Shown here in pieces: positions 45,435-58,700 of a stretch of 64,000 nucleotides of DNA. Source of the stretch: Protula sp. h YS-2021 (Eukaryota > Annelida > Polychaeta > Sabellida > Serpulidae); assembly GCA_949752745.1 (NCBI GenBank), contig OX457026.1, positions 25,395,561 to 25,459,560 of the forward strand. The letters are read 5' to 3'. The translations under genes were made by a program, and so were the position numbers. Each line of letters opens with the position of its first letter. The stretch's first letter is position 1. Under the pieces are notes generated by a model. That model ran no database searches. It saw nothing but the letters and a program-made list of their open reading frames with translations, and was not told the DNA's origin.

Positions 45435-47530
45435 TCTTTATTATTATTATTATTATTATCTCAACTCGTATATAGCGCTAATTCATAGTGAATGCTCTAA
45501 GCGCTTCACATACAGCCAAGGGAGATATAACTACACTAAAATATATTATAAATATTATAAATAAAAAAAAAGATACAAATAAATAAATATGAGTAAACTG
45601 CAAATATAGATATTGCTTAAAAAAGGAAGATCTTGCAGTAGAGCTGATATTTAGTTTGGCATTGACTAGAGTTAAGTGACTAATACTAATGAAAAGAAAC
45701 CCGTGTCCGAACCAATAAAAGACGTTTTTAAACTGTGCCTAAGAATCTGGAAAAGCTAATTTAAAATAGTGTGTCTTGAGATGTTTCTTGAAGATGTCAA
45801 TAGTCGGCATTGTTCTGAGGTATTCCGGGAGAGTATTCCATACAGCAGGAGCTGCAGCAGCAAACGATCGATCACCACCTAATTTCAGACTAGTTTTCGG
45901 CTTTTTAAGAAACATATTATCCTTGGATGAACGGGTAGATCTTGTTCGGTTTGAATTACGTAGCACAATTTGCTTTGAAGGTTATCGTGGCAATTTTATA
46001 CAGGATCCGATAGCGTAATGGCAACCAATGAAGAAATTTAAGCCCTCCCGTGATGTGATCATATCGTTTGAGACCGAGGATGAGCCGTGCTGCATCATTC
46101 TGAACCCTTTGTAGCTTGTTTTATAGGTATTCAGGCATGCCATACAAGAGAATATTACAGTAATCAATGTGCGATGTGACCATGGACTGCACTAGCGTGC
46201 GTGTAGTATCACGAGTTAAATATTTACGGATGGACCAAATCTCTCGAATATTGCAGTAGCAGATCTTCACAAGTCGGTTTACTTGATTGGTCATTTTGAG
46301 TTCAGGGTCTAGGAGGACGCCCAAATCACGAACGTGCGAACTTGCTAAAATATCTTCTCCGTCAACAGTTATAGAGTTAAACCTGATCTTATCTGTTTGG
46401 CACTTTGTTCCTAAAATCATAAATTCTGTTTTGTCACCGTTCAGTTTCAGTCGATTCACCGTCATCCATTTGGATATTTAAGAAATACAATCTTCAAGCT
46501 GTGATTTGGTTGCATTTTGTGCAGCTATGGAGTTAGGATTCACACTTTTGTACAGCTGTGTGTCATCAGCGAACATGTGGAACAAAAATGATAACGACTG
46601 AATAATACCTGCCAGTGGTTTGGTGTATCTGGTGTAGCCCCAAGGACCAAGTGTTGATCCTCGAGGCATACCCGTATCAAGTGCCTGTGGTTGTGAGAGG
46701 GCTCCGTTAATCTGTATCTGTTGGGTGTGGCCTTCGAAATAGGACTGGAACAATTTTAACGCTGAGTTGCTGATTCCAAAGGAATCGCGCAAGCGTGCCA
46801 AGAATGGTTCGTGTGGAATCGTGTCGATGCGGCACTGAGATCCAGGAGCGTCAGCAAGGTCACTTGTTGTTTATCCATGTTAGAAAGTACATCATTTGTC
46901 ACTTTTAAGAGGGCAGTTTCTGTACTGTGTCCACGCCTGTAGGCTGATTGCAGCGGCTCATCGAGGTTGGATTTTTCACAGTATATGGTTAATTGGTCCA
47001 CGACATTCCTTTCGATTATTTTTGATATATAAGTCAAGTTGGATATTGGTCAAAATTTTTTAAATTCACGTATATCCGGTTTTTTTCGGGACGGGTGTTA
47101 CCAACGCCTGTTAGAACGCTGAGGGCATGTGACCTTCTGATAGTGACTTGTTGACAATAGCAGTTATCACTGGTGTAAATTGGTCGACGTGTTGCTTTAG
47201 CAGTGAGGTAGGTATCGGATCAAGGGAGCACGATTTAGATGGCGATTTCATTCGGAAACGAAGTGATATGTTTAGGATGCTCGGCAGTAAACTGTGTGGT
47301 AACTGTGGTGTCAAAAGATTTGCTAATGTTCCTAATCTTAGCTCGAAAGAAATGAGCGAATTCATTGGCCAGATCAGTGTCGGTTTTGGAATCGGGGTAG
47401 TACGAGTTTGACTGTTTGTTGCAGATTTTTTTCACTAGTTTAAACAAAATCTTTGGTTCTTTTTCATTTTCTGTAATAGCTTTGTTGAAATATTCAACTT
47501 TAGTCTTTAAAATCAAAAAGCTTGTCTTTA
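45435..47530 (-). mobile_element. CR1-like LINE fragment A (minus strand, 5'-truncated)
   Basis: Reading right to left: KVEYFNKAI (47500), SLDPIPTSLLKQH (47210), LTYISKIIERNVVDQL (47030), RRGHSTETALLKV, GMPRGSTLGP and FADDTQLY (46680-46570; the RT active site), LKLNGDKTEFMILGTK (46440), DLGVLLDPELKM (46330), HIDYCNILLYGMP (46150), and a C-terminal GDRSFAAAAPAVWNTLPEYL ending at 45739. Several frameshifts break it. A (TTA)n run at 45436-45457 is its microsatellite 3' tail. The 8-base GTCTTTAT flanks both ends (about 45433 and 47524). Confidence 0.85.
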
Positions 47531-48513
47531 TCATATCATATCATATCATATCATATCATATCAAAGAGTCATTTATATTGCGTATATTTAGCAAGCTACT
47601 ATGCGCTACAATAGTAACTAATGTCAACCATAATCCTAGAAATAATAACATAGCACAATCCATTATATAACAGCTAAAATGGTTACAGCCATGAGTGTCC
47701 CTAAAACAACTAATTATCCATACCTGAAATAAGCATTCTTGAATAAATATGTTTTAAAGTGTTGTTTGAAAATTGCTAAATTTGGTTGAGTTCTAATGCG
47801 AGGAGGCGGAGCATTCCACAAGACAGGAGCTGCATGACTGAATGCTCTGTCACCGTAACGTATCCTGGACTTTGGCACACACACGTACATGGATTCGGAC
47901 GATCGTAGAATCCGTTGGGGGGGGGGGGCAATATGACACAAGCTTATCACAAATATAGCCCGGTTCCTTACCATGTAGAACTTTCCAAACTATACACAAA
48001 ACTTTAAACTTTATCCTGTCTTCGACCATAAGCCAGTGTATTCTGAAAGTGCCTCTGAAATACTACAGTCCCGCTTCCTCTGCAACACAAGGCGGGCTGC
48101 AATGTTCATACTTGGGTAGGGTAGGGAAACTAGCACAGAAATACAATAATCAAGTCTAGAGATCACACAGGCTTGAACAAGGGACTTGGTTGCATCAATG
48201 GTGAGATAGCGACGTATTTTGCGTATCCAGTTAGTGTAATACACGCATTGTTCACATGGACGTCCATGGACAATGAATGATCAAGAGTCACTCCAAGGCT
48301 TTTGATAGACTTTGAGGATCTGATAATACTGTGACCCAAGTCCAGTTCAGACACTTCTACTTTTGCCCTATTTCTACCACTACAAATAATCATAAATTCT
48401 GTTTTATCCGGATTGAGTTTTAATTTGTTGGCTGTAGTCCACTTCTCTATTGGCGCAATACTTTTACTCAAGTCCGAGATAATTTCATAGTGACTATCGG
48501 GTACTCTAATAGG
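47531..48513 (-). mobile_element. CR1-like LINE fragment B (minus strand, 5'-truncated)
   Basis: Only the C-terminal third of an RT protein: KLKLNPDKTEFMIICSG (48420), KSLGVTLDHSLSMDVHV (48300), SRLDYCISVLVSLP (48150), and GDRAFSHAAPVLWNAPP (47850), ending at 47714. The 3' tail is (TATCA)n at 47531-47564. Sequence differs clearly from fragment A, so it is another subfamily. A CTTTATT at the right edge (48515) matches the left flank of fragment A. Confidence 0.82.
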
Positions 48514-49262
48514 ACTTTATTGCTTATCGTGACCAGAGCAAGTTAGTAAATTATCTTCTCAATGGAGCAAAAACTAACTTCTGCTCTGAAAAGTTCTGAT
48601 ATCTGAATGTAATGAGAAATTCTTAAGCGTCACGAAACAAATTTTAAATTGGAAAGCTGAACCTGTTCCCCCAAAAAACTCTGCGGATATTCTTATTGAT
48701 TTTGCTGAATTTTTTGTGAATAAAAGTGTAAAAATTCTCAATGATATTGTTAAAACGTTTTAGAATCTACAAATTACCTCCGTTTAGAAATGTCAGCTTT
48801 TCAGTGTCATGGGACTTTCTTAATACATCTACATCAGCTACTACAAATGAAATTCGACGAATCATTTTGAAATATCCAACTCGTCTTGTGATCTAGGCCC
48901 TTTGCCTACGTATTTCAGTAAAAGGTGTCTTAATGTTCTGATTGAGCCAATTACACCAATAGTTAACTGTTCGCTACCAATTCCTAGCGAACTAAAACAC
49001 GCTATTGTGACCCCTATCCAAAAACACCAAATTATAGACAAATTTCCAGTCTTAGTTTTGTGTCAAAAATAATAGAGAAAGTAGTGGCATCGCGTTTAAA
49101 GATTCATCTTGAAAAACACAAACTACACCTGCCAATGCAGTCTGCTTATTGAAAGTTTTATCCACTATAACAGTGCGCTGTTAAAGGTTCAGTGACATTG
49201 TTAGCCCACAGATAAAAATAAATGTCACTGCTCGTACTACTCGACCTGTACGCAGCCTTTTT
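48514..49262 (+). pseudogene. plus-strand LINE, 3' continuation (RT N-terminal part)
   Basis: Resumes the element interrupted at 45434: FIAYRDQ at 48516, VNYLLNGAKTNF, then frame-broken pieces GPLPTYFSKRCLNVLIEPIT (48895), HAIVTPIQKH, KHKLHLPMQSAY (49115) and LLVLLDLYAAF (49225). The element is truncated before the YADD motif. Joining 45434 directly to 48516 restores an open reading across the break, which supports one split element. Confidence 0.78.
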
Positions 49263-50877
49263 CAAGCAAAAGTCACGACATTCTTTTTAGCCCCTTTGTA
49301 GTAAGGGCTGTGCCAAAATAGTATCGCTCTTACATTACGTGTCGTACACATAGAGTCAAACCTCCGGCCCAAAATCGCTTGATTTTGGTCTGCCAAGTAC
49401 GAATTTTAGCTGATGTTCGTGTTTACTTTTGTTTATTTTTATTTCGCGTGTAAGTACGAAATCGATGGCTCCTCGACATTACTGATTTAATGCATAGTGC
49501 CCGTTGAATATATTTTGCGTGTTAAAAGTGTTACTATAGCTCTTATTCAGTATGTCACTTTAAGTGACCAAAATGTTTTATATTTGAAACCTATTTGCCT
49601 CTCAGAGCCTTTAAGTGTAAAGTTTGTCTTCATCTATTGCAGCAATTTTCAAAAATCAATGGGTACAGAGTATCAGTTATTCGTCAATTTTTCGTCGTGT
49701 TCAGAAGTCCGATCTGTCATTTTGCATCTATTTAGTTCTTTATTTTTCAAATTTTCTAGCTAAAAAGCAGATAGCATAGATATGGAGCCAAACTAAAAAA
49801 ATCACAACACATGAACAAAGGAGTCCCATTTATTCATAAATATGCAAATTAGCAGAAAGTATGTGAATGCTTTCTAGACTGATTGTAAATTACTAACAAA
49901 GTACTGAGAGTATCAAATTCATGGGTGCAAATACAGTAACCCTATTTCTCATCCCAAAGGAGTCATATAAACTAAACCTAAGGAGGGAAAAGGCCTTCCA
50001 GCTTGGTTAAGAAAATTTGAACTAAAGAAAATCAGGTTATCGGTTGCAAAAATGTCAACGTAAAGTTACGGAGACGGAGGAAGAAAATCATCAAATGCTG
50101 AAGAATAATTTTTACAATTTTTCTTCATACTTTTGGTGTCCATTTTAATTGCAGAACAAACTAAATAGTATTAATAATATTGTGAGCAAATTAAATAATG
50201 TTAATATATTTTATTGTTTACCTTAATAAAAATACCAGTGAAAGAAAAGAATTTAGTACATGCCGAATCAAACCTGTTTTTAGAGATTAAGCCTTATGCT
50301 GAGTGTATTTATGAAGAAAAAAACTGGCTTGACATAAATTTTCTTAAAATTGGGGAATTTTCTCACCTCTCTCGGTTTTATGGGCTTTGTAGACTATAAA
50401 CGTTTAATGATAAGAAAGAGTAAGGAAAACTAAATTTATGAAGATACTAAATGTCTAATAAAATTGCACTTCTAAGCTAATTATCAAAACAATTGCTTAA
50501 ACTATAAGCTTAAAATATAAGCTACTATAGTTTACGATATGAAGCGGATAGAGCTTCGTTAAACACAATTAAACAGTTTTTTTAATATTTTATGTAATTA
50601 AAATAATTTTTTAGATCTTTAGTTAATGGCTCTATCGTTTTTATTGGACATTAGATACAAATACCAGCATTTTTATATGATTTTCCACTGTTGTGCAAGA
50701 TATTTCCCATGAAATATACCAGATGAATAAATGCTTTCACTCAACGCATTTATTCACGTTATATCTTTTTAGCAATTTATATACAACCTGGCAAACACGT
50801 CACATTTCATCCCATGTGTCTTTGGATAAAAGGTTTTATAGATTCAATCAAAATTAAAAAACAAAGTAGTGTTCTGT
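49263..50877. other. intergenic and 3' UTR of PARP14-like gene
   Basis: AT-rich; no coding sequence recognised. A minus-strand AATAAA lies at 50749-50754, about 125 bases past the PARP stop codon, and is a plausible polyadenylation signal. Confidence 0.6.
50749..50754 (-). terminator. polyadenylation signal of PARP14-like gene
   Basis: AATAAA on the minus strand (TTTATT as printed), about 125 bases downstream of the stop codon at 50878-50880. Confidence 0.6.
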
Positions 50878-51952
50878 TTAGGCTTGGTACGTGATCAGGT
50901 ACTCAGGATAGGCCTGTGTATCTGTAAATACGATCCACATTGTCGGATTGTCCATACTGTCGACAACCGAGTCAAATTTTATGACTGGGTTATTTGGATC
51001 CTTTGGCGGAGCTGTAAGAAGTCCCCTGGTGCCCTGCGAGAATTCGCCACTCAAAACACTGCACAGATACATGTGATGAAAACCTGCTCCATCTTGCTTT
51101 GCATAGCCATGGGAATAACCTGCGTACTTGGAAAAGTACGTGCCAAATCCATACACGTTTGCTAAAAAAAGCAGACACCAATTTTAACCAACTCAATATT
51201 CAGGACAAAATAAAGGTGTTATTTATATAGATGTGCTGTTTGCGCAATATAGAATATTTATGCCATTTGCTTGCATATCATCTTTATTTCATGTGTTGTC
51301 GCATACACCCGTACACAAAAAAATTTTAACACATGGTGATTTAGGGTCATTGCAGGAGCACCAAAAAATCAACAGAGTTGGAACCTGATTGATTTGCATC
51401 ATATCAGTTTGAAACTAACAAAAGATGGTTTTGACTTAACAAAATGCTGGGCCTTATTATGATATCTGGTGTGGGTGGGGGGGGGGGGATTACTTCGTTT
51501 GATATGTAACAAAGTATTTAAAGTGCATTTGGTAAAAAACAAAATCTTTCGGACAAAATTGCAAATTCTTTTCTCACTTAAGGCACAAATGTGCGTCACA
51601 TGACACTGCCCATAATGTATTTCATATGTCTCTGTTCAGGATTTGATGTCATCGGACATTTGTATGGGTACATTATATCTGCACGTCTTTGCAATTGCTA
51701 AGTGCATGTAATATTTCAGCAACTGTTAATTGCAAATGGGAGAGTAAAGTGCTGTTGTTAACAGCAATTTATGGCTCTAACAGTTGCTGACAGCTATAAT
51801 AAAAAAGAATACTTGACGTATCATTGCAAACCCCAATCGAAGAGAAATAATCATCAGATAAAGTAATGGAAATTTGTGTCTGTAACTGCATGTAAAGCGT
51901 TGTGGGCATTTGCAAGTGCGCAATTGCCGTGGAAAAGCTAACCATAATATTG

Positions 51953-52030
<78 letters not shown>

Positions 52031-52746
52031 AGAAGAAGATTTTTGTTAATTATCCTTCTAAAATATTGTCAGCTATAAGCATTTTACCGTATATACTTCT
52101 GCAGATTTTAGAGTAGCCGACATGCAAACAGGGCTGGTGCATTCTCTTAGGCAAAAGCCTTTGTGTTAGTGTGATTGTGCCTATCTGTCGGTTTGCCTAT
52201 GTCTGGAGTAGAGACTTCTCTAATTTGTGTATTATAATGAACAAGGATTTGAGTGTAATGGTATGCATGACTCTTCCTTGCGTTGTTACTTACTGTTAGG
52301 TGGTAGAAGGTATTAGCAACATGCGAACTTTTTAACAGTTGCAAAGAGTTTTCCAACTGGATTTTCGAAATGAGAAGGTAATAAGACATTTTGCGACATG
52401 ATTTTCAAATATAACTTTAACATTTCAATACATGTTCCATGAGGTATATTGATGAAATATATTATCACTGCACATTCCTAAATTTTAAACTTGTTTTTTT
52501 ATTCAACCATACTCCACTATTTTAAACTTCTTTTGCTATTTAACATAAATTAAACAAAGTATTTTCACCATTTTTTCCGCAGAACATTCTATTGAATCCA
52601 TTTCCATTAATTTCACTGATCGTTTCAGCATCTGTTCCATGCCACAGCTTTCTCTCCACTACAACGTCATTTGGAACAGTTCTCTCCACTTCATACTTGT
52701 GCATCATATATCTCTTATACAGTGAAGGATTTTGGATACGCTTTAT
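50878..52746 (-). CDS. PARP14: PARP14-like exons: ART catalytic domain and stop
   Basis: Exon 52569-52746 carries IKRIQNPSLYKRYM and LWHGTDAETISEINGNGFNR, including the catalytic His of the H-Y-phi triad. Exon 50878-51161 carries NVYGFGTYFSKYAGYS (Tyr of the triad), HHMYLCSVLSGEFSQG, FDSVVD and TQAYPEYLITYQA. The junction completes GKNA. The third triad residue, Leu in YLIT, replaces the Glu of poly-ADP-ribosylating PARPs, so mono-ADP-ribosylation is expected. Confidence 0.95.
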
Positions 52747-55700
52747 CTAAAAATGAAAATAGTAATGACATACTACATCAATAAAATGTTCAATCGTAGA
52801 AACTGATATAACTAAAGGAGAATTTTCTAAATTTAATGGATTAAAAGCAATTTAATATCCGTTGTTTGAAAACGTATTAAGATGGCCGTCTGTTGATGCA
52901 TTTTATATAAATCTAAACATGGATGAACTTGATAAACATTAAAATGCAAGAAAATAGTTACATGTTTAAGTTTTCCAAGTCTTAAAATATACGCATTACG
53001 TCTACGTGTTATCAGCCCTTAACGTAAAATTAGGTGAAAATAGTCTAAAATTTTACTTAGGTTTCAAAATACACAGTTAGACTTCGGCTTTGAGCTCACT
53101 GAAGTAGAAACCTATTAATTCCTAGTTAACTTCAAATTACGGCTACTTAAGCTTGGCTTTAAAACGACATTACATAACCATGCTATACGAGGATATAAAC
53201 GAGAAACTGACAATTAGATGACTTAATTTAAAACAATGCTTTAAAGTGCACCCTTTCTGAATTATCCTATTAGTTTGTATTTTAGTAAAACATGAGCGTA
53301 AAAACGTAAATGCAAAAATCACGATACCATAAACACTCTAACGAAAGAATTGCAAGAGCTATTTGTAATACATCGTTCAGTATTTAAAACGCAAATTTTA
53401 TTGCACTACGTTATTGAAATTTCTTACAATGAAAAAATCATACTTTTTGCTCATCAATTATTGCATTTAACCGTGTACGTGATAAGGGGATATTGGGTAA
53501 GTAAATATCCTCACCCCTGCAACTGAAATTAGCTTTCTGTTGTAATTTGCTGAGTTGTCTTGGAGTTCATTTTTGAACTGAGTATAAACGTGTTCATACT
53601 CCACGGAGTTTTCGCTTAATGGAACTTCTTTGTATTTTTCTTCAGTTCCAATTGTGCTCCATTCGTTTGGTAGTTGTACGCTTCCTGAAATGGAACACTA
53701 TTACATTCGACTGATTCGTTATGTATTTATTTCTTATATGTACAGAATTTTGTATACTTTGTGTTAAGACTACAAGAAATTCATACCGAATTTTTATAAT
53801 TGCACATAACTACTTGCTTAGGGTGATCCTGTCCTGGGTGATAGTCCACAATTAAGGTACTTCATATTTTGTTTTTTATTCTCCATAGTGTTTTAGGTTT
53901 AACATTTTCAATAGAAAGAAAAATATTTACCAGGTGCGTGCCTTTTAACTTTTCTACCAGTTGTGGCTTCATCGAGATTGTACTCAGTCATATTGTTGAA
54001 ATTAATTTCAAAGCGTTGCTGTTTCCCATCAACATCTTCAGTCCACTGAGCTACTTCAAGCTTGTTAGTGTATGCCTGCTCAATGGTCCAACTAATGTCA
54101 CAGGGATAGTCATCAAAAGTTCCATCATCTTCTTCAAATTGCCACTTCACCTTATAAAAATACATACCATACACTCTTATTATTGTCATATTCGTAACAT
54201 TATGAATGCACCCTTACAAAGATTTTTTACCTAAAGTGTTGCTACATCGTCAATTATATTGACGCTCGTGTGTTGTACTTATATGTTTTGTCCTTTTTTC
54301 AAAACAGAGATATCCAGCAAATTTATTGACCTACAGTTCCCGTAAAGGCACTTCGATACTTGTATAGACACAGGAACCTACGGACACTTTGTCGTATGAT
54401 TATTTTACTGCAAATTAATCCAGTATATATATTTATCACATTTGTACCTTGTATGGACATGCTGTTTGATGATATGTCTTGAAATACACACTTTTCATGA
54501 ACAATTTGAGCAAACTATCGAAATTGTAAAAACCACATAATTGCTTATGTATTTTAGGGTAATAAATGTCGTTATTTAAGATTGTCACTCAAAAATGTTG
54601 ATAAAAACTTTATTAACTACATGCAACGGCTCTGTTATTGTGAAAGTAAAAAAATGCTATACATGTTGGTAGTGAAATGTAGCAGTGCACGAAATAAGGT
54701 TTCTTAAAACAAATCTTTGGTTGATTTGTTTGTTTGTTTCATTTACTAATTTAATGTTTAAACGTCTTAAAACGCTTACAAAGTCACCTTTATAGCATGT
54801 TCTTGAAGTCCCAGGCATTGATTAAAAGACAAAACAGGCATTGCTATTTTATTCCGATCACGAGAAATTGAAAAAAATATTGTTCCACTCTTTTGTTACC
54901 TTCTCATAAAGCGCCTGTTGCTCTTTGTCTTTATCCACTTGTCTCATTATGTTATTGATATCAACATAGGCGCTGCTGACATTTTCGGCCCTACCGAATA
55001 TTGCTATCGTATTCCTATGTGAACTTCGTTCAATGGAAATTTTAACAAGGTACTTTCGTTCTAGACGTTTTATTGTTTTAATCTGTTAACAAAAAAAAAG
55101 ATGCATTTTAAGCAACGGTTTGTTCAATGGTAGTACTATACATCAATTAAAATAACAGGATGTGCCGCATGATATTCGCTTTATAGATTGATAACCTTTT
55201 ACTAGTATGATATAGTCTGAACAGCTATGGTATACTCTGCAAAAGGCCTCTCAAAAATGTGGGAGTGTACAGCTATGGTTACAGTTACCTGCTCTTCTGA
55301 AAGAGCTGCAATATCCAAACTGTCCTGAGGACTCTCTAGTCGTCGTTCCTGACATTCCATCTTGCACGTTTCTTCAATCTTTTTCTTTGCCTTGAATGAA
55401 TTGATAGCTTCTGTATGTTTTAAATCAATTACTTGATTGTAATTTACTCGAAACTAAAGCGATTCGATTCTACTAAGACTTCTGATGTTCATTATCCCAA
55501 ACAATAATCATTCACACATTTAAATGATCTCTAACATTAGGAGCAGATTTCGTGTCTGGCATACCTCTTGAACAGAGTTTTGGGAAGGCTAAGCAAGATA
55601 TTAAAGGTATAGCTTCTATTTGACCAGAACGATGTATTTCACTATTAAAAAATACCAATGCATGCAAAGCAAGGAGAATAACGTAAAACTACAGAGGATA

Positions 55701-58700
55701 ATTTTTACTGATATAAAGATAAGCATCAAATAAAAGTTAAATATTTAAAGCTTATATTGCTACCTACGGGCAGGCAGTTGCCAGGTCACATAAACGTGAC
55801 AAGAACAAAACACATTTTCACTTTATATCTCTAAGTAAAAAAAATTGATGATAGGCAGAACATTTGCTGATATTGAAAAATTGTATCTGGTGTGACTGAT
55901 GATTCACTGAAACACATATTCTGAAAAATATCTTCTCTCCGTTACAACATTATTTACCCTGATGAAAAGGGGTCGATTTTGGATAGTGTATTATAAAAGT
56001 GGTTCTTCTTAACATAATTTATTACTCACTCCATCAATGTTGTGAGATGCATTTTGAAAACCAAAAATGCGCAAAGTCAGCCCATCCTCAAATTCAAGCT
56101 GAGTTGCGTAGTCCTCTAAGTCTATGTCTTCTTCTTCTTCTTCTTCTTCTTCTTCTTCTTCTTCTAACAACTCATTTTGATTTGAAGAGTCCCCAACTCC
56201 AAAAAATCCTGCTACAGCATCTGAAAAGTTAAAAGGTGATTGTGCTAAAAGATAGAATGCAAGAAAGCTGTGATTATAACCAGACTCCATTGTAATGGTC
56301 AAAATATAAAATTAAAGATAAATACTTTGAATACAACTTCTGTACACAGTAGAAATCTCTAAAACTTATGAGTGACGCCTTTCCTCTATCACAATTCAAG
56401 TGAAATAGAGATGATGGTATTAACATTTGCGGATTAAAGTACAACCCTTGAAACATTAATAACATTTTTCTATTTGCTGTCATTTTCACAACAAAATACT
56501 TTATCGACGAATGCATTTAATAAGAATGTCACACTCTTGCTGAAAGAAAAACGTAGGGCTGCCATAACATCTTACTGAACTTGTATACGTCCGATTTGGT
56601 TTACCTTTCGCAGCATGAAACCACCCTTTCTTTTGCTTTTCTGGTGAGGTAGCAATCCTGCTTAACTCACTCTTAAACTCTTCCATCATGCCTCTTTCAA
56701 AAATGACAATTCTGACAAGAATATGAAAAAATGTGATAAATTTTTAAATAGCTGAAATTCTAACCGAATTCCTAATCTGACGAGTTGCTCTAAGAGTAAT
56801 TGTATAATTAGGCCTAAATTTGTGCTTTACAATTTACTGTTATGTGCAAATTTATCAGTTGGCAGTGAGATATACTATAATAATCGATTATTATAATATT
56901 ATTATTATTATTATTATAATTATCTTTACTTAAAATATAATACCGAATCCGGTTTAAGTATTTGCAACTGCTGTTAGAAAATTCTTCTACTCCTTCTGAC
57001 ATCTTCCTTGCTATGAAAGCAGGGCTTGTACTCTTTACGCCTTCGAGGAGAAAAGTTCAACTTGTATGGTTTCTATCGTGTTTAAACTAATGCATATACA
57101 ATTGAATTATGGTGACATCAGAACAATGGACAAAGACATTCAAAATATATTGATCCAGTATAGCCAGGTATTCTTAACATGGTAAGGACATTTGTAATAT
57201 TTTTCAATAATATAAGGATTTCAATATCATAAATGAACAGTTACTTAACACACAAAAAAACAAAGAACACAGACAGGAAATTATCTAAAAAATTTCAATA
57301 AGTATCGCTCTAAATCAGGAATAACTTGCTATCAACCTATCGTACCTTGAATAGAAAATGAGAAAAGTAACATATTAACACTTTCTTTTTACTAGGAGTG
57401 TATTTACAGAATATGGAAGAAAGATATGTTAAACTATAACAAACAAGCGATGTTCCGTTGTTAAACAACGTTTAATCACATTTTTATGTACTCAAACAGC
57501 TAAATTAAAAAATGTGAATCATTATGAAAAACAAGTAACAATCTGGTAGCGGATCACATATGAAACAGCCATGTAAAGTTACTTTTCTTTATCTGACACC
57601 AGTTGTTTAAAAAATCCTACTTCGCCTACCAATTAGTTAAGCTCTATGCGAAATGTCACAGATGTAATAATGTTTGCTCCTGAAGTTATGGGGCTGACTA
57701 ACAATCCATTGCGTGGTGACAGTGTAGATGAAAATGCTCATTCGTTTTTTCTCTAATACAGACAGACCATAAGATATGTTGACAAACCATACCCGTTCCT
57801 AATGCTGGAAAAGAAATTGACTGAAGTTTGTGGCTTTCGGCAACTTTAAGACACTTAGTAATTCTTGACTTCCACTCTGTAGCATCAGATGGTGTATCGA
57901 TATGAATAACATGTTTACACGGTAAATTTCCAGCCTTTGTTATCACAATATGATCAGTCATCTTTGCTAAAATGTGAGTAAATAGATGTTTTTTAGGTTA
58001 GACATATCTTGACGGAAGCAAGCATTCATGTACTGTGTGATATATAATACTGTTTATTATTATGTGCAAAAACCCATGACTTTTTTAAAACACAGAACTA
58101 ATTATAACACAATAAAATTAAAAGAAATCAGGAAAGTAAGTCATCACACAAAACAATGCTATTGCGCTTATGGAAAACTCTCACCTGTTTTGCATTCGTC
58201 TGTAAACACATCGCCAGCTTTCTTTTTGAGGATTTTGCCAATTTGTGATCCTTTGAAAAATCATAAATTTTAGATTAATTAATAGATACCTAATTGTGCA
58301 GTTTTCTTTTCAGAATCCTAATTAAATGCTGAAGGACTTCGTTATATTATCAGGTAAGTCACTAACACGGTTCATATATAAACATGTGATTGCCTGGCGA
58401 TTATTTATAAACTAGAGTTGGCATTTTTGTCAGTATAACAGCTAGTAATAAAGATTTTTTACTTTCATCAACCTTTTTCTTCTTCTTGATATGGTTATGA
58501 TTATGATTATTATTGCGTAGTTATTGTGTATTATTATGTAACTATAACAGGGGGAAATGCAAGAGATAATAGAATTATTACAAAACCTGCTGTACTAATA
58601 AAGAGCCATAATGTTCACCGAAGCTTAACTGACTGTCAGTGCTGTAAGTAATAACATCAGTCGTCTCATTTGTGATATCTCCCTGAACTACTTCTATATC

